From CAYRWR01 sp964428015 (GTDB lineage Bacteria > Spirochaetota > Brevinematia > Brevinematales > CAYRWR01), in contig CAYRWR010000017.1 in assembly GCA_964428015.1 (NCBI GenBank), positions 7,460 through 71,459 of the forward strand: a stretch of 64,000 nt of DNA, given 5' to 3'. The notes under the pieces were generated by a model that ran no database searches, was not told the origin of the DNA, and saw nothing but the letters and a program-made list of their open reading frames with translations. The translations under genes were made by a program, and so were the position numbers. Positions 9,132-16,480 of the stretch are shown here, piece by piece. Position 1 is the first letter of the stretch. Every line of letters starts with the position of its first letter.

Positions 9132-9156
9132 CAAACACACTACAAAATCAGAATTT

Positions 9157-9184
9157 AAGGCCGCCCTCAGGGGCGGCTTTTTGT
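9157..9184 (+). terminator. Intrinsic terminator after the DUF4412-like gene
   Basis: GCCGCCC (9160-9166) and GGGCGGC (9171-9177) close a four-base loop and are followed by a T run. Confidence 0.9.
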
Positions 9185-9305
9185 ATACAACTTCTCTCTG
9201 TTAATTACAATTTAATATGATTTACCAGGCAATGCCTTATTTGACGCGTATATAACTTCTAACCCTTATCAATTTTCACAGTATACATCCCGAAAACTTA
9301 TTTTT

Positions 9306-10793
9306 TTATGTCAAATCCACAATTATCAATGACATATCATCCAAGCGTTCCTCTTTTCCGGAAAACAAGGTGAGTGAATCAAATAAATTACCGGAAAAAA
9401 CATCAGGTGTACTATTATAATTGCTGCGTAGAAAGTCAATCAGCCTTTCTTCTCCGAATTCTTCGTCTTTTTCATTCAGACTCTCTACAATTCCGTCGGT
9501 ATACAATAAAATCCGGTCTCTGGATTTGAGTTGGATAGTCTGTTCCTTGGGGACCAGACCGAAACTGACCCCCAAGGGGCGTCCTTTTACCGAGGTGGAT
9601 AGTACCTCCCCGCGCTGAGGTCCGAAAACCAGGGGAGCGCAATGCCCGCAGTTTGTGACTTTCATAGACCGGGACGCAGGATCAAACCAAACAAATAGCG
9701 CGGTCACAAACATCGACTTGACGGCCCGGTCTGCTATCAGTCTATTCAGATACTGCATCAAATCAGACCCTTTCATGGAATTGCCGGAATAATATTGAAA
9801 ACCCATCTTGGAAACAGTTCCCAGAAAGGCACCGGGTATACCGTGGCCGGACACGTCTGCCAAAATGATACCCAACTTATCACCATCCAGCGTGTAGTCA
9901 TAAAAATCTCCGCCTACTTTGTCCATAGGGTAATAAAAAGCAGAGACATTTATTCCCGGTAAACAGGGGGACTGAGCGGGTAAAAGCTTCTTCTGGATAA
10001 GTCGTGCCAGATCCAGTTCTGATTCGATATTCTGATTCCGCTCCGCTAATTCTTCCTCGTTTTTTCTGATGATCTCCAGCAAGGATTCTATCTTCCAGGC
10101 CTTATGTCGCATCACTGTTATGGCGATAAGAGACATGGCGATTACCAGCATAATGACTGTATTATTGGGATTGATCTCAATACTTAAATAAGTGCACAGA
10201 ATATTATAAATGGTATTCATAGAGACCCCCGCCAGTATGGAAAAAAAGATAATCCACAAGCGGTTTTTCTGCTGGCGGTTTTCCTGCCTTGGTATACCGG
10301 TTAGTATTATTATGAGTCCCAACACATGTAATAAAATTATACTGAGTGAATAAAGCAAATACACGACATCTGATTTTCTTATCAGCTTATGATCAATGAT
10401 CTGTAATTGAGCATCTGAAGTCAGATAAAAGGCGGGGACGAACATTCTGAGTGCACAAATGATCAGCACAACAACAGCGGGGAGGTACGATACTATTAAC
10501 CATTTTTGAAAAGGACGGGCTTCATAAGTTATTGCCAGGCTGAACTGGAGAAAAAAAGGACCTGCAAATACTCCAAATATCATCTGAAGTGCGACCATCC
10601 GGGGCAAATCCATGGGTATATACATATAAATGCCGCCGATAATAGCCCACACTCCCAGAAATAAAAGATAAAGGGACAAACTAATATTTATCCGGCTCTT
10701 CCGGTTGTGAAAATATACCATTAGCGCCAATGAAGGAATAAAGGATAAAACAAAGAAACCGATTATAAAACCGGCCGGATTATCAATCTGCAA
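9306..10793 (-). CDS. Membrane-bound SpoIIE/RsbU-type PP2C phosphatase with 7TM input domain
   Basis: A 495-residue protein. Residues 1-235 hold about seven membrane helices resembling the N-terminal 7TM module of some histidine kinases. A coiled-coil linker (about 240-265) follows, then a SpoIIE/PP2C-like Ser/Thr phosphatase domain (about 268-495). Metal-binding signatures are VGGDFYDY, ILADVSGHGIPGAF and LLYTDGIVES. In this family the phosphatase usually dephosphorylates an anti-anti-sigma (STAS) protein, so the role is likely partner-switching control of a regulator. No STAS or anti-sigma partner lies adjacent. The start is TTG, preceded by CAGGAG at suitable spacing. A second SpoIIE phosphatase with a different sensor lies at 43828-45915. 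Confidence 0.88.
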   Translation of the reverse strand: MQIDNPAGFIIGFFVLSFIPSLALMVYFHNRKSRINISLSLYLLFLGVWAIIGGIYMYIPMDLPRMVALQMIFGVFAGPFFLQFSLAITYEARPFQKWLIVSYLPAVVVLIICALRMFVPAFYLTSDAQLQIIDHKLIRKSDVVYLLYSLSIILLHVLGLIIILTGIPRQENRQQKNRLWIIFFSILAGVSMNTIYNILCTYLSIEINPNNTVIMLVIAMSLIAITVMRHKAWKIESLLEIIRKNEEELAERNQNIESELDLARLIQKKLLPAQSPCLPGINVSAFYYPMDKVGGDFYDYTLDGDKLGIILADVSGHGIPGAFLGTVSKMGFQYYSGNSMKGSDLMQYLNRLIADRAVKSMFVTALFVWFDPASRSMKVTNCGHCAPLVFGPQRGEVLSTSVKGRPLGVSFGLVPKEQTIQLKSRDRILLYTDGIVESLNEKDEEFGEERLIDFLRSNYNSTPDVFSGNLFDSLTLFSGKEERLDDMSLIIVDLT

Positions 10794-10868
10794 TCTGTCA
10801 CTCCTGAACTATGGTATTCTCTCCGGTTGAAATACTTTTTATTTCAAGATATTTGGCTGCATAAAAAA

Positions 10869-10910
10869 TAAAAAACGGCTGTTTTTTAACTACAGCCGTT
10901 TTATAAAAAA
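10869..10910 (-). terminator. Intrinsic terminator after the lipoprotein at 10950-11924
   Basis: An 11-bp stem (10872-10882 with 10892-10902, core ACGGCTGT) is followed on the minus strand by T-rich sequence. It separates the lipoprotein gene from the SpoIIE phosphatase gene. Confidence 0.85.
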
Positions 10911-10949
10911 ATATTTTATGGAGACAGCCAGTACCGGTGTACAGTAGTC

Positions 10950-11924
10950 TTATTGCGGGATAGTATAGCGGTAGATTCTGACTTTGTCCCCGATAGTCTG
11001 GTGCGCCGTCACATAGAGTGTAGTACCTCCCGTAGGAAAAGTACAGTTAAATCTTTCCAGGGTAAAACCATCTACCTTATCCGAGGCAAATCCATAAACC
11101 GGTCCAAACACAAATCGGGAATTAAAAGATTTAAAGAGCCCAGAGCCGTAATACTGTACAGGGTCTCCCTGAATAAAATCATATACCAGGTCAATTTCAT
11201 CAGATGTGAATTGTTCAACCCCGGTCATGGAATAGGACTTACATTCCGAACGGGTAATTTCAGTATAGTGCCGGGCTATATAGATATCTGTACTATTCCC
11301 GATAACAGACATAATATTACCACCCAGTGTTGAAGCTGGGACCGGCCATTGATGCTGCAAAGTCATACCGGCATCAGCTGAAAAATGAAAGAAACCGGTC
11401 TGGTTGGAAAGGATATAAATATCGCTATTATTATAAATATAACAGCTGTTTAGACCGGTCATTTTTCTGGTCTGGGTGTCATTGGACAAGTTGTACTGGA
11501 CCAGAAAGGTGTTATTGAAAAAATAGAGATAACCATTTTTAATGGTGAACTGTTTAGTGCCGGTATAATCCGCAGTCACAGTAAAGGCCAGCGGTTTTGC
11601 AAAAGTGCCCATATTGGTCAAATACTTTACGGACAGGAGATAGCCTTCCTGGTTCATAGTATACAGTTTAAAATCTCCTTGTCCCAAATAAGAGCTATAA
11701 TCTGATATCATCAATAAGTATATCAGGGAGTCCTGCTGATTAAAGACATAAAAAGTATCATAAGGTGCATCAAACTCGAAGATCTGTTTATCCAGTGAAA
11801 AATATTTGTCCGCGGGATAGGCTATTTTGGTGAGTTGGGAAGAAAGGCTCAAAGCCACAAAATCACAGGAAGCAGTACTCAGAAAAGACAGTATCACTGC
11901 CAGGAATAATATATATTTTTTCAT
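10950..11924 (-). CDS. Lipoprotein, possible beta-propeller, unknown function
   Basis: A 324-residue protein with a lipoprotein signal (STASC lipobox, Cys20). The body alternates short hydrophobic strands and Tyr/Asn-rich turns (YLYFFNNTF, CYIYNNSDIYILSNQ, NSTDIYIARHY). This suggests a repetitive beta fold such as a propeller, but I recognise no family. The start is supported by AGGAG upstream. It begins nine bases after the stop of the CsgG-like gene, so the two form an operon, and the lipoprotein may act with that protein at the cell surface. Confidence 0.65.
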   Translation of the reverse strand: MKKYILFLAVILSFLSTASCDFVALSLSSQLTKIAYPADKYFSLDKQIFEFDAPYDTFYVFNQQDSLIYLLMISDYSSYLGQGDFKLYTMNQEGYLLSVKYLTNMGTFAKPLAFTVTADYTGTKQFTIKNGYLYFFNNTFLVQYNLSNDTQTRKMTGLNSCYIYNNSDIYILSNQTGFFHFSADAGMTLQHQWPVPASTLGGNIMSVIGNSTDIYIARHYTEITRSECKSYSMTGVEQFTSDEIDLVYDFIQGDPVQYYGSGLFKSFNSRFVFGPVYGFASDKVDGFTLERFNCTFPTGGTTLYVTAHQTIGDKVRIYRYTIPQ

Positions 11925-11933
11925 TTTCGACTC

Positions 11934-12911
11934 CTAGAACTTCCAGCCGACTTTGGCTGTGATATAGGGCAGGAATTTTACTCCATCCCCGCTGCTGCCT
12001 AAAATTGAGCCTAATAATGGAGTCAGTACATCCACCATGACTCCGCCCCCCGCGTCAATAAATATTTTATCAAATCCCGGAATAGGATGGATTCTAATCC
12101 CCGCACTGCCCAGTACTGGCATAGTATAGGGTGCAAAAGTAAACATATATCCCAATCCCAAATAGGGATTCAGAATACGTCCCACTTTAAAGGGGTAATA
12201 TTTCATATCCATCCCAAAAGAAACCAAAAAACTCCCGGGAACAGGAATGCTCAAATTTAAAAGCAGACCAACACCGAATTTATTAAACGCGAATTCGTAA
12301 TCCAGGAATAAACCTTTGGCAAATAGAGAAAGAACATCCACCGAAAGGATAAGACTGGCTCGGTAGGATTCCGGCATTTTCTGGATGGTAGGATTTACCT
12401 TGATAATATAATTCTGGTATTCCGGTTTATTTTCTTCTCTCATATCTTCCAGTTCGCTGATCGCGACATTTTTACTGGCTAGTCCGCTACCCCAGCGTGA
12501 TTGACCTTGTTTCACAATTCTGGTAACAATGGATCTGATACCTTTCTCCAGTTTAGACTCATCGTTGACTTTAATTCCTTCCGTCATATCAACCTGACCG
12601 GTGGTGACATCTACCATTTTTACCAGGAGTACATATTTATTATCCACCTTCATGAGTGAGCCCGTTATAATTTTATCTGCGCCCACCAGCTGGCCCAGTT
12701 TGGACGCCTGATTATCGATGATCCCTGCCATCTCCAGTGACTGTTCCTTCATTACCTGATCCAATTTACGTCTTTCAATCAGGTTGAAGGCATGCCTTTT
12801 ACTGAATTCTGACTGAAGCATTTCTGATAATATTTTGCCATTTAACGAGTACACAGGTCCAGCTAAAAAAAGAATTAACACTGCAAGAAAAGACACAATT
12901 GACTTTACCAC
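11934..12911 (-). CDS. CsgG/FlgO-like exported protein with beta-rich C-terminus
   Basis: The GTG at 12911 directly follows GGAGGTGTA and gives a normal signal peptide, so it is preferred to the longer frame that begins at 12950. Residues about 25-135 resemble the CsgG-type domain: a helix FSKRHAFNLIERRKLDQVMKEQ, then KLGQLVGADKIITGSLMKVDNKYVLLVKMVD. These proteins sense or assemble outer-membrane complexes, and CsgG itself is the curli secretion channel. The C-terminal half is Gly/Pro-rich with alternating hydrophobic strands ending in VGWKF, an aromatic end typical of outer-membrane barrels. No other curli genes are present. It is the first gene of a two-gene operon with the lipoprotein at 10950-11924. 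Confidence 0.7.
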   Translation of the reverse strand: MVKSIVSFLAVLILFLAGPVYSLNGKILSEMLQSEFSKRHAFNLIERRKLDQVMKEQSLEMAGIIDNQASKLGQLVGADKIITGSLMKVDNKYVLLVKMVDVTTGQVDMTEGIKVNDESKLEKGIRSIVTRIVKQGQSRWGSGLASKNVAISELEDMREENKPEYQNYIIKVNPTIQKMPESYRASLILSVDVLSLFAKGLFLDYEFAFNKFGVGLLLNLSIPVPGSFLVSFGMDMKYYPFKVGRILNPYLGLGYMFTFAPYTMPVLGSAGIRIHPIPGFDKIFIDAGGGVMVDVLTPLLGSILGSSGDGVKFLPYITAKVGWKF

Positions 12912-13092
12912 ACTACACCTCCAATCAACTCCATTGATGTTAAAAAACAAAAGTAAAAAAACTGAAGTACAATATACCTCATCCTACTTCAGAGAAAATT
13001 GATCTCCACAACCTCAATTTATCACAAAAAGAATAATCTGTCTAAAATTATCCACATTTCTGGATGAGAATTTTTTGAAAGAAAGGTTGGTT

Positions 13093-14598
13093 TTAATTTG
13101 TTCGATGTAATTTTTTAGTGAATCCTTTGTCGGATACCGTATTTCGGGAAAATGGATTCCTCCCCTTCCAGAAACGCCAGGTATTGATGGCTCCCCGCAA
13201 AAATTCATCCAGCATCAGAGTAATAAATAGCCCGGTTAAGCCCATCCCCAGTTGAAACATGACCAGATAGCTGAAGCCCAGCACAAACAGCGTCCCCCCT
13301 ATCTGGGTATAGAGCATCCATTTGGTATCCCCCGTACCCCGAATGGCATGTCCCATGATGACGTTGACAGCCTGGAAATTAATAAAAACGGCAGCTATCC
13401 TCAATAATTGTATGGACTCTCTCAGAGTGGTGCTGTCTTTTGTAAAAAATGCCGCCAGCCAGCCGGGGAAAATCAGCAGGACCAATGACCAGGTCATACT
13501 CACGGCCAGACTGATCCACTGTGCCTGAAAGCCGGCAGGCCGCACCTGATCCTGTCGACCGGAGCCGTCCAGCTGCCCCACTATGGTAGTGGCTGCTCTG
13601 GCAAATCCCAGGTAGATAAACAGTCCCAGCATGTAGATACCCTGCACCAGAGATACTGTCCCCATAGCCAGGGGGTTCAATATATTGACCATACGGGTTA
13701 AAAATAATTGTCCCACAAACCACAGCAGGCTTTCCAGTCCTGTAGGCAGACCCAATCGCATCGTCTTCCAGTACTGTTTGAATCTGGGATGGATGAGCGC
13801 CTGAAGCGTGAAATGAAAGGGTAGTTTTTTAGTGACCAGCACATAGACCACCAGGAAGACTGAACCCACAGCATTAGATATCAGGGTAGCAATTGCAGCC
13901 CCCTGCATACCCATAGCGGGAAATCCCAGATTCCCGTATATTAAAAGCCAGTCCAGGATAATGTTGAGTATATTTTTTATTACACCAGTGATCAATATGG
14001 GGAGAGTAACACCCACTCCCTGCAGGGTAGCTGCCGCGGTAGTATCCGCTCCCATAAACAGCAGGGAAATCGCCATGATTTTTACATACTGTACAGCGTG
14101 CTTTTTTACTTCCCCCCCCGTACCCAAAAGTGTAAAGACCTGATCCGAGCCGAAGTGCCAGAATAAAAAGATAAGAAATGAAAACAGGGAAGCATAGATA
14201 AAACTACTTTCCGCCAAGTTCCGGGCTTTCTCCGGTTTTCCAGCGCCGATATGATTAGCCACCAGTATGGTAAGTCCGGTAGAGCTGGCTATCAAAAACA
14301 AAGACAAAGCATTATAGGGTGTCATCACATTTCCCAGTGCGCTGAGATAACCAGGATCCAGTTTCCCCAGAAAGGCGCGGTCGATGACCATCTGGAGATG
14401 TTGTACGATATTCTGGAAAATAATGGGTAGTGCAATAATAAACATCACTTTCCTTCTACCCTTTCTGGTGACCAGATCATTTCCTGCGGCAGGGGGGACG
14501 TCTACCTCGCGATTGAGAGACAACTCTTCTTTGGCACCGGTCTGGATAAAGGGACCGGAGATGGATCTCTCCAGCCAGCTTTTTACCTTATTCCACAT
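13093..14598 (-). CDS. MATE-family multidrug/sodium antiporter
   Basis: A 501-residue membrane protein with about twelve helices in two homologous halves. Characteristic MATE stretches include FIIALPIIFQNIVQ, DRAFLGKLDP, ANHIGAGKPEKARN and TLQGVG in the first half and GQLDGSGRQDQ and IRGTGDTKW in the second. MATE proteins export cationic drugs or metabolites in exchange for Na+ or H+. The N-terminal 45 residues are an extra charged cytoplasmic extension. The gene begins four bases after the stop of the TetR gene at 14603-15232, so both form an operon under TetR control, and the drug or metabolite exported is likely the TetR ligand. Confidence 0.92.
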   Translation of the reverse strand: MWNKVKSWLERSISGPFIQTGAKEELSLNREVDVPPAAGNDLVTRKGRRKVMFIIALPIIFQNIVQHLQMVIDRAFLGKLDPGYLSALGNVMTPYNALSLFLIASSTGLTILVANHIGAGKPEKARNLAESSFIYASLFSFLIFLFWHFGSDQVFTLLGTGGEVKKHAVQYVKIMAISLLFMGADTTAAATLQGVGVTLPILITGVIKNILNIILDWLLIYGNLGFPAMGMQGAAIATLISNAVGSVFLVVYVLVTKKLPFHFTLQALIHPRFKQYWKTMRLGLPTGLESLLWFVGQLFLTRMVNILNPLAMGTVSLVQGIYMLGLFIYLGFARAATTIVGQLDGSGRQDQVRPAGFQAQWISLAVSMTWSLVLLIFPGWLAAFFTKDSTTLRESIQLLRIAAVFINFQAVNVIMGHAIRGTGDTKWMLYTQIGGTLFVLGFSYLVMFQLGMGLTGLFITLMLDEFLRGAINTWRFWKGRNPFSRNTVSDKGFTKKLHRTN

Positions 14599-14602
14599 AA
14601 TA

Positions 14603-15232
14603 CTAGTTCTCCTTTCCAGGCAGGATCAGTCTTTTGCGGTAATTCTCCATGATTTTGTGCAGAATAGAGGGGTTTTGATTTATACGGGGATTAACAAAGC
14701 GCAGATAGGTCAGCTGCTGAAGGAGTGCATCCAGCTCAATAGCCAGCAGAAAAGGGTCCTGGTCTGCTCTTATCTCCCCTTTCTCCTGAGCCTGCATGAT
14801 CACGCGGCCCAGTTGCTCCTGTTTTTGATCATCATAGTGGTCAATAGCCGCCTGATACTCCGGGTAACGACGGGTAGCTTCATATAAAAAAGTATAAAAA
14901 AGCAATATGGCATCATCCGACTCTACCCCTACCTTATCCTGTATCCTGGAGCGCGAGGCTTCTATATCAGTGAAGCTCCTTTCCAGTCTTTCCGAAAACC
15001 CTAAAAATTCATTCTCGATCCATTCCGGAATGCGGGCTTCTTCAAAAAAGAGTCCCAACGACTGGTGATAAAGCTCATCCTTATCTTTAAAGTGATGGTA
15101 CAGAGCTCCTCTGGTAAATCCGGTAGCCTCACATAGATCTGTGATACTGGTACCATGATACCCTTTTTTAATAAATACCTGCAGAGCTGCTCTCAGGATC
15201 TGTTCTCGGGATAAATCTCCTTTTCGCATCAC
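14603..15232 (-). CDS. TetR/AcrR-family repressor of the MATE exporter operon
   Basis: A 209-residue protein with an N-terminal TetR helix-turn-helix (about residues 8-55; GYHGTSITDLCEATGFTRGALYHHFKDKDELY) and a variable ligand-binding C-terminus. The frame begins GTG-ATG; the ATG at 15229 is an equally good start. An 18-bp operator-like palindrome lies 12 bases upstream, directly after a predicted -10 box, implying autorepression together with the downstream exporter. Confidence 0.92.
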   Translation of the reverse strand: MMRKGDLSREQILRAALQVFIKKGYHGTSITDLCEATGFTRGALYHHFKDKDELYHQSLGLFFEEARIPEWIENEFLGFSERLERSFTDIEASRSRIQDKVGVESDDAILLFYTFLYEATRRYPEYQAAIDHYDDQKQEQLGRVIMQAQEKGEIRADQDPFLLAIELDALLQQLTYLRFVNPRINQNPSILHKIMENYRKRLILPGKEN

Positions 15233-15244
15233 GCCCCCATAAAC

Positions 15245-15262
15245 ATACCGTACGTTCGGTAT
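15245..15262. promoter_or_regulatory. TetR operator candidate
   Basis: ATACCGTACGTTCGGTAT matches its reverse complement at eight of nine half-site positions. It sits immediately downstream of the predicted -10 of the TetR-MATE promoter. Confidence 0.7.
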
Positions 15263-15263
15263 T

Positions 15264-15291
15264 ATTTTAGTTTAGGATTTAAAATAATCAA
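15264..15291 (-). promoter_or_regulatory. Promoter of the TetR-MATE operon
   Basis: Minus-strand TTGATT (15291-15286), a 16-base spacer and TAAAAT (15269-15264). The predicted transcription start falls inside the operator palindrome. Confidence 0.55.
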
Positions 15292-15336
15292 ATTTTGTAC
15301 AAAAAAACAGAGTGGATTATATTAGGGATAATTTAT

Positions 15337-16374
15337 CTATTCGGGTACCCATCCTGCAATTCGAGCCAGCATGACCCAGTAGGCCTTGGCCAGCCGGATA
15401 GTACCTACCTCTCCGATATGATCTCCGTCTTCAGTGCCGCTGCCGTCCCGGTTAGTTGTATTGGAAGGATGAATCTGCTGGTAGGATACCAGCTGGTTAT
15501 TGAAATTGATCCAGTCCAGGGTATATTGCTGCCCTCCATCACTCCAGGACAAGATATCCGCGTAGTCAAAAAGGATACGGCCGCCTTTTTGTATCCTGAC
15601 ATAATCCTGGATGGCCTGTTGTTTGATAAAAGCCTGATACATGGTCTCATCATCATTCCAGCGGTCTACAGGGCCAGTAGTAAATACGACTGTGATATCA
15701 TATCCCTGTGCTGCACAAAAATCTCTATAGACATCAATGGCTTTAAGGTAATTCTGTAGAGAGACATGGTTACCGGTGAGGGAAAAGTCACTATCATCCA
15801 GCCCCCAGCGGAGACTGCCATCCGGCCCTCCTTCTGAACTCCCCGCCCAGCGTACACCCCAGGTGGTATTGGTACCGCCGTCAGGATCATTTTGCCAGCT
15901 CATATCCCAGCACCAGCCGAATCCAAACACATAGGGTCCAAAATTATTTGTACCGACAAAGGCTAGATGAAACAGGGTATTGGAGATGGCATCGGGACTG
16001 GTATAACAATTGGCTTCGCCATAGCCGTAGCTCCAGCTCCCATAAATCGTTCTTACCGCGCGGTTTACTCTAAGCGCATTAGTAATATAATTGGAAGGGT
16101 TGTAGTCATCTTCCTGAACAATGACGGCAAAACGGCTGTCCAGATTGGTAAGTAATGCTCCTCCAATTCTGTACCCCATAGAATGTGACTCGCCGGCAAT
16201 ACCCAGCCACATTGTCTTGATTTTCTGAATATATACATCCGGAATCTGAGCATACTGATCCACCGCGCTGTGATCAATGATAAGATATTCACTGCTGCTC
16301 CCATTGCCCGGAGGAGGTGTGACCCCGCATCGTGACATGAATAAAACCAGGCTCAAAATAACCCATTTTCTCAT
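15337..16374 (-). CDS. SGNH/GDSL-hydrolase-like lipoprotein
   Basis: A 345-residue protein with a short lipoprotein signal (FMSRC, Cys16). The mature part opens with a segment IKTMWLGIAGESHSMGYRIG that could carry the nucleophile Ser. It ends with GTEDGDHIGEVGTIRLAKAYW, a DxxH-type block as in SGNH hydrolases, with a VVFTTGPVDRW strand between. These are features of SGNH esterases that remove acetyl or other acyl groups from glycans. The order of blocks fits the fold, but the match is by eye. AGGAG precedes the start. There is no operon partner on the same strand within 100 bases. Confidence 0.6.
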   Translation of the reverse strand: MRKWVILSLVLFMSRCGVTPPPGNGSSSEYLIIDHSAVDQYAQIPDVYIQKIKTMWLGIAGESHSMGYRIGGALLTNLDSRFAVIVQEDDYNPSNYITNALRVNRAVRTIYGSWSYGYGEANCYTSPDAISNTLFHLAFVGTNNFGPYVFGFGWCWDMSWQNDPDGGTNTTWGVRWAGSSEGGPDGSLRWGLDDSDFSLTGNHVSLQNYLKAIDVYRDFCAAQGYDITVVFTTGPVDRWNDDETMYQAFIKQQAIQDYVRIQKGGRILFDYADILSWSDGGQQYTLDWINFNNQLVSYQQIHPSNTTNRDGSGTEDGDHIGEVGTIRLAKAYWVMLARIAGWVPE

Positions 16375-16480
16375 TCTTTTACTCCTGTTTTTTATTAAAT
16401 AGATTATAGTACCTTGTTTACTGAATTTTCAAGTTAACAATATTAAATAATAAGCGTGTTTTCTGTTACAGACATCTACT

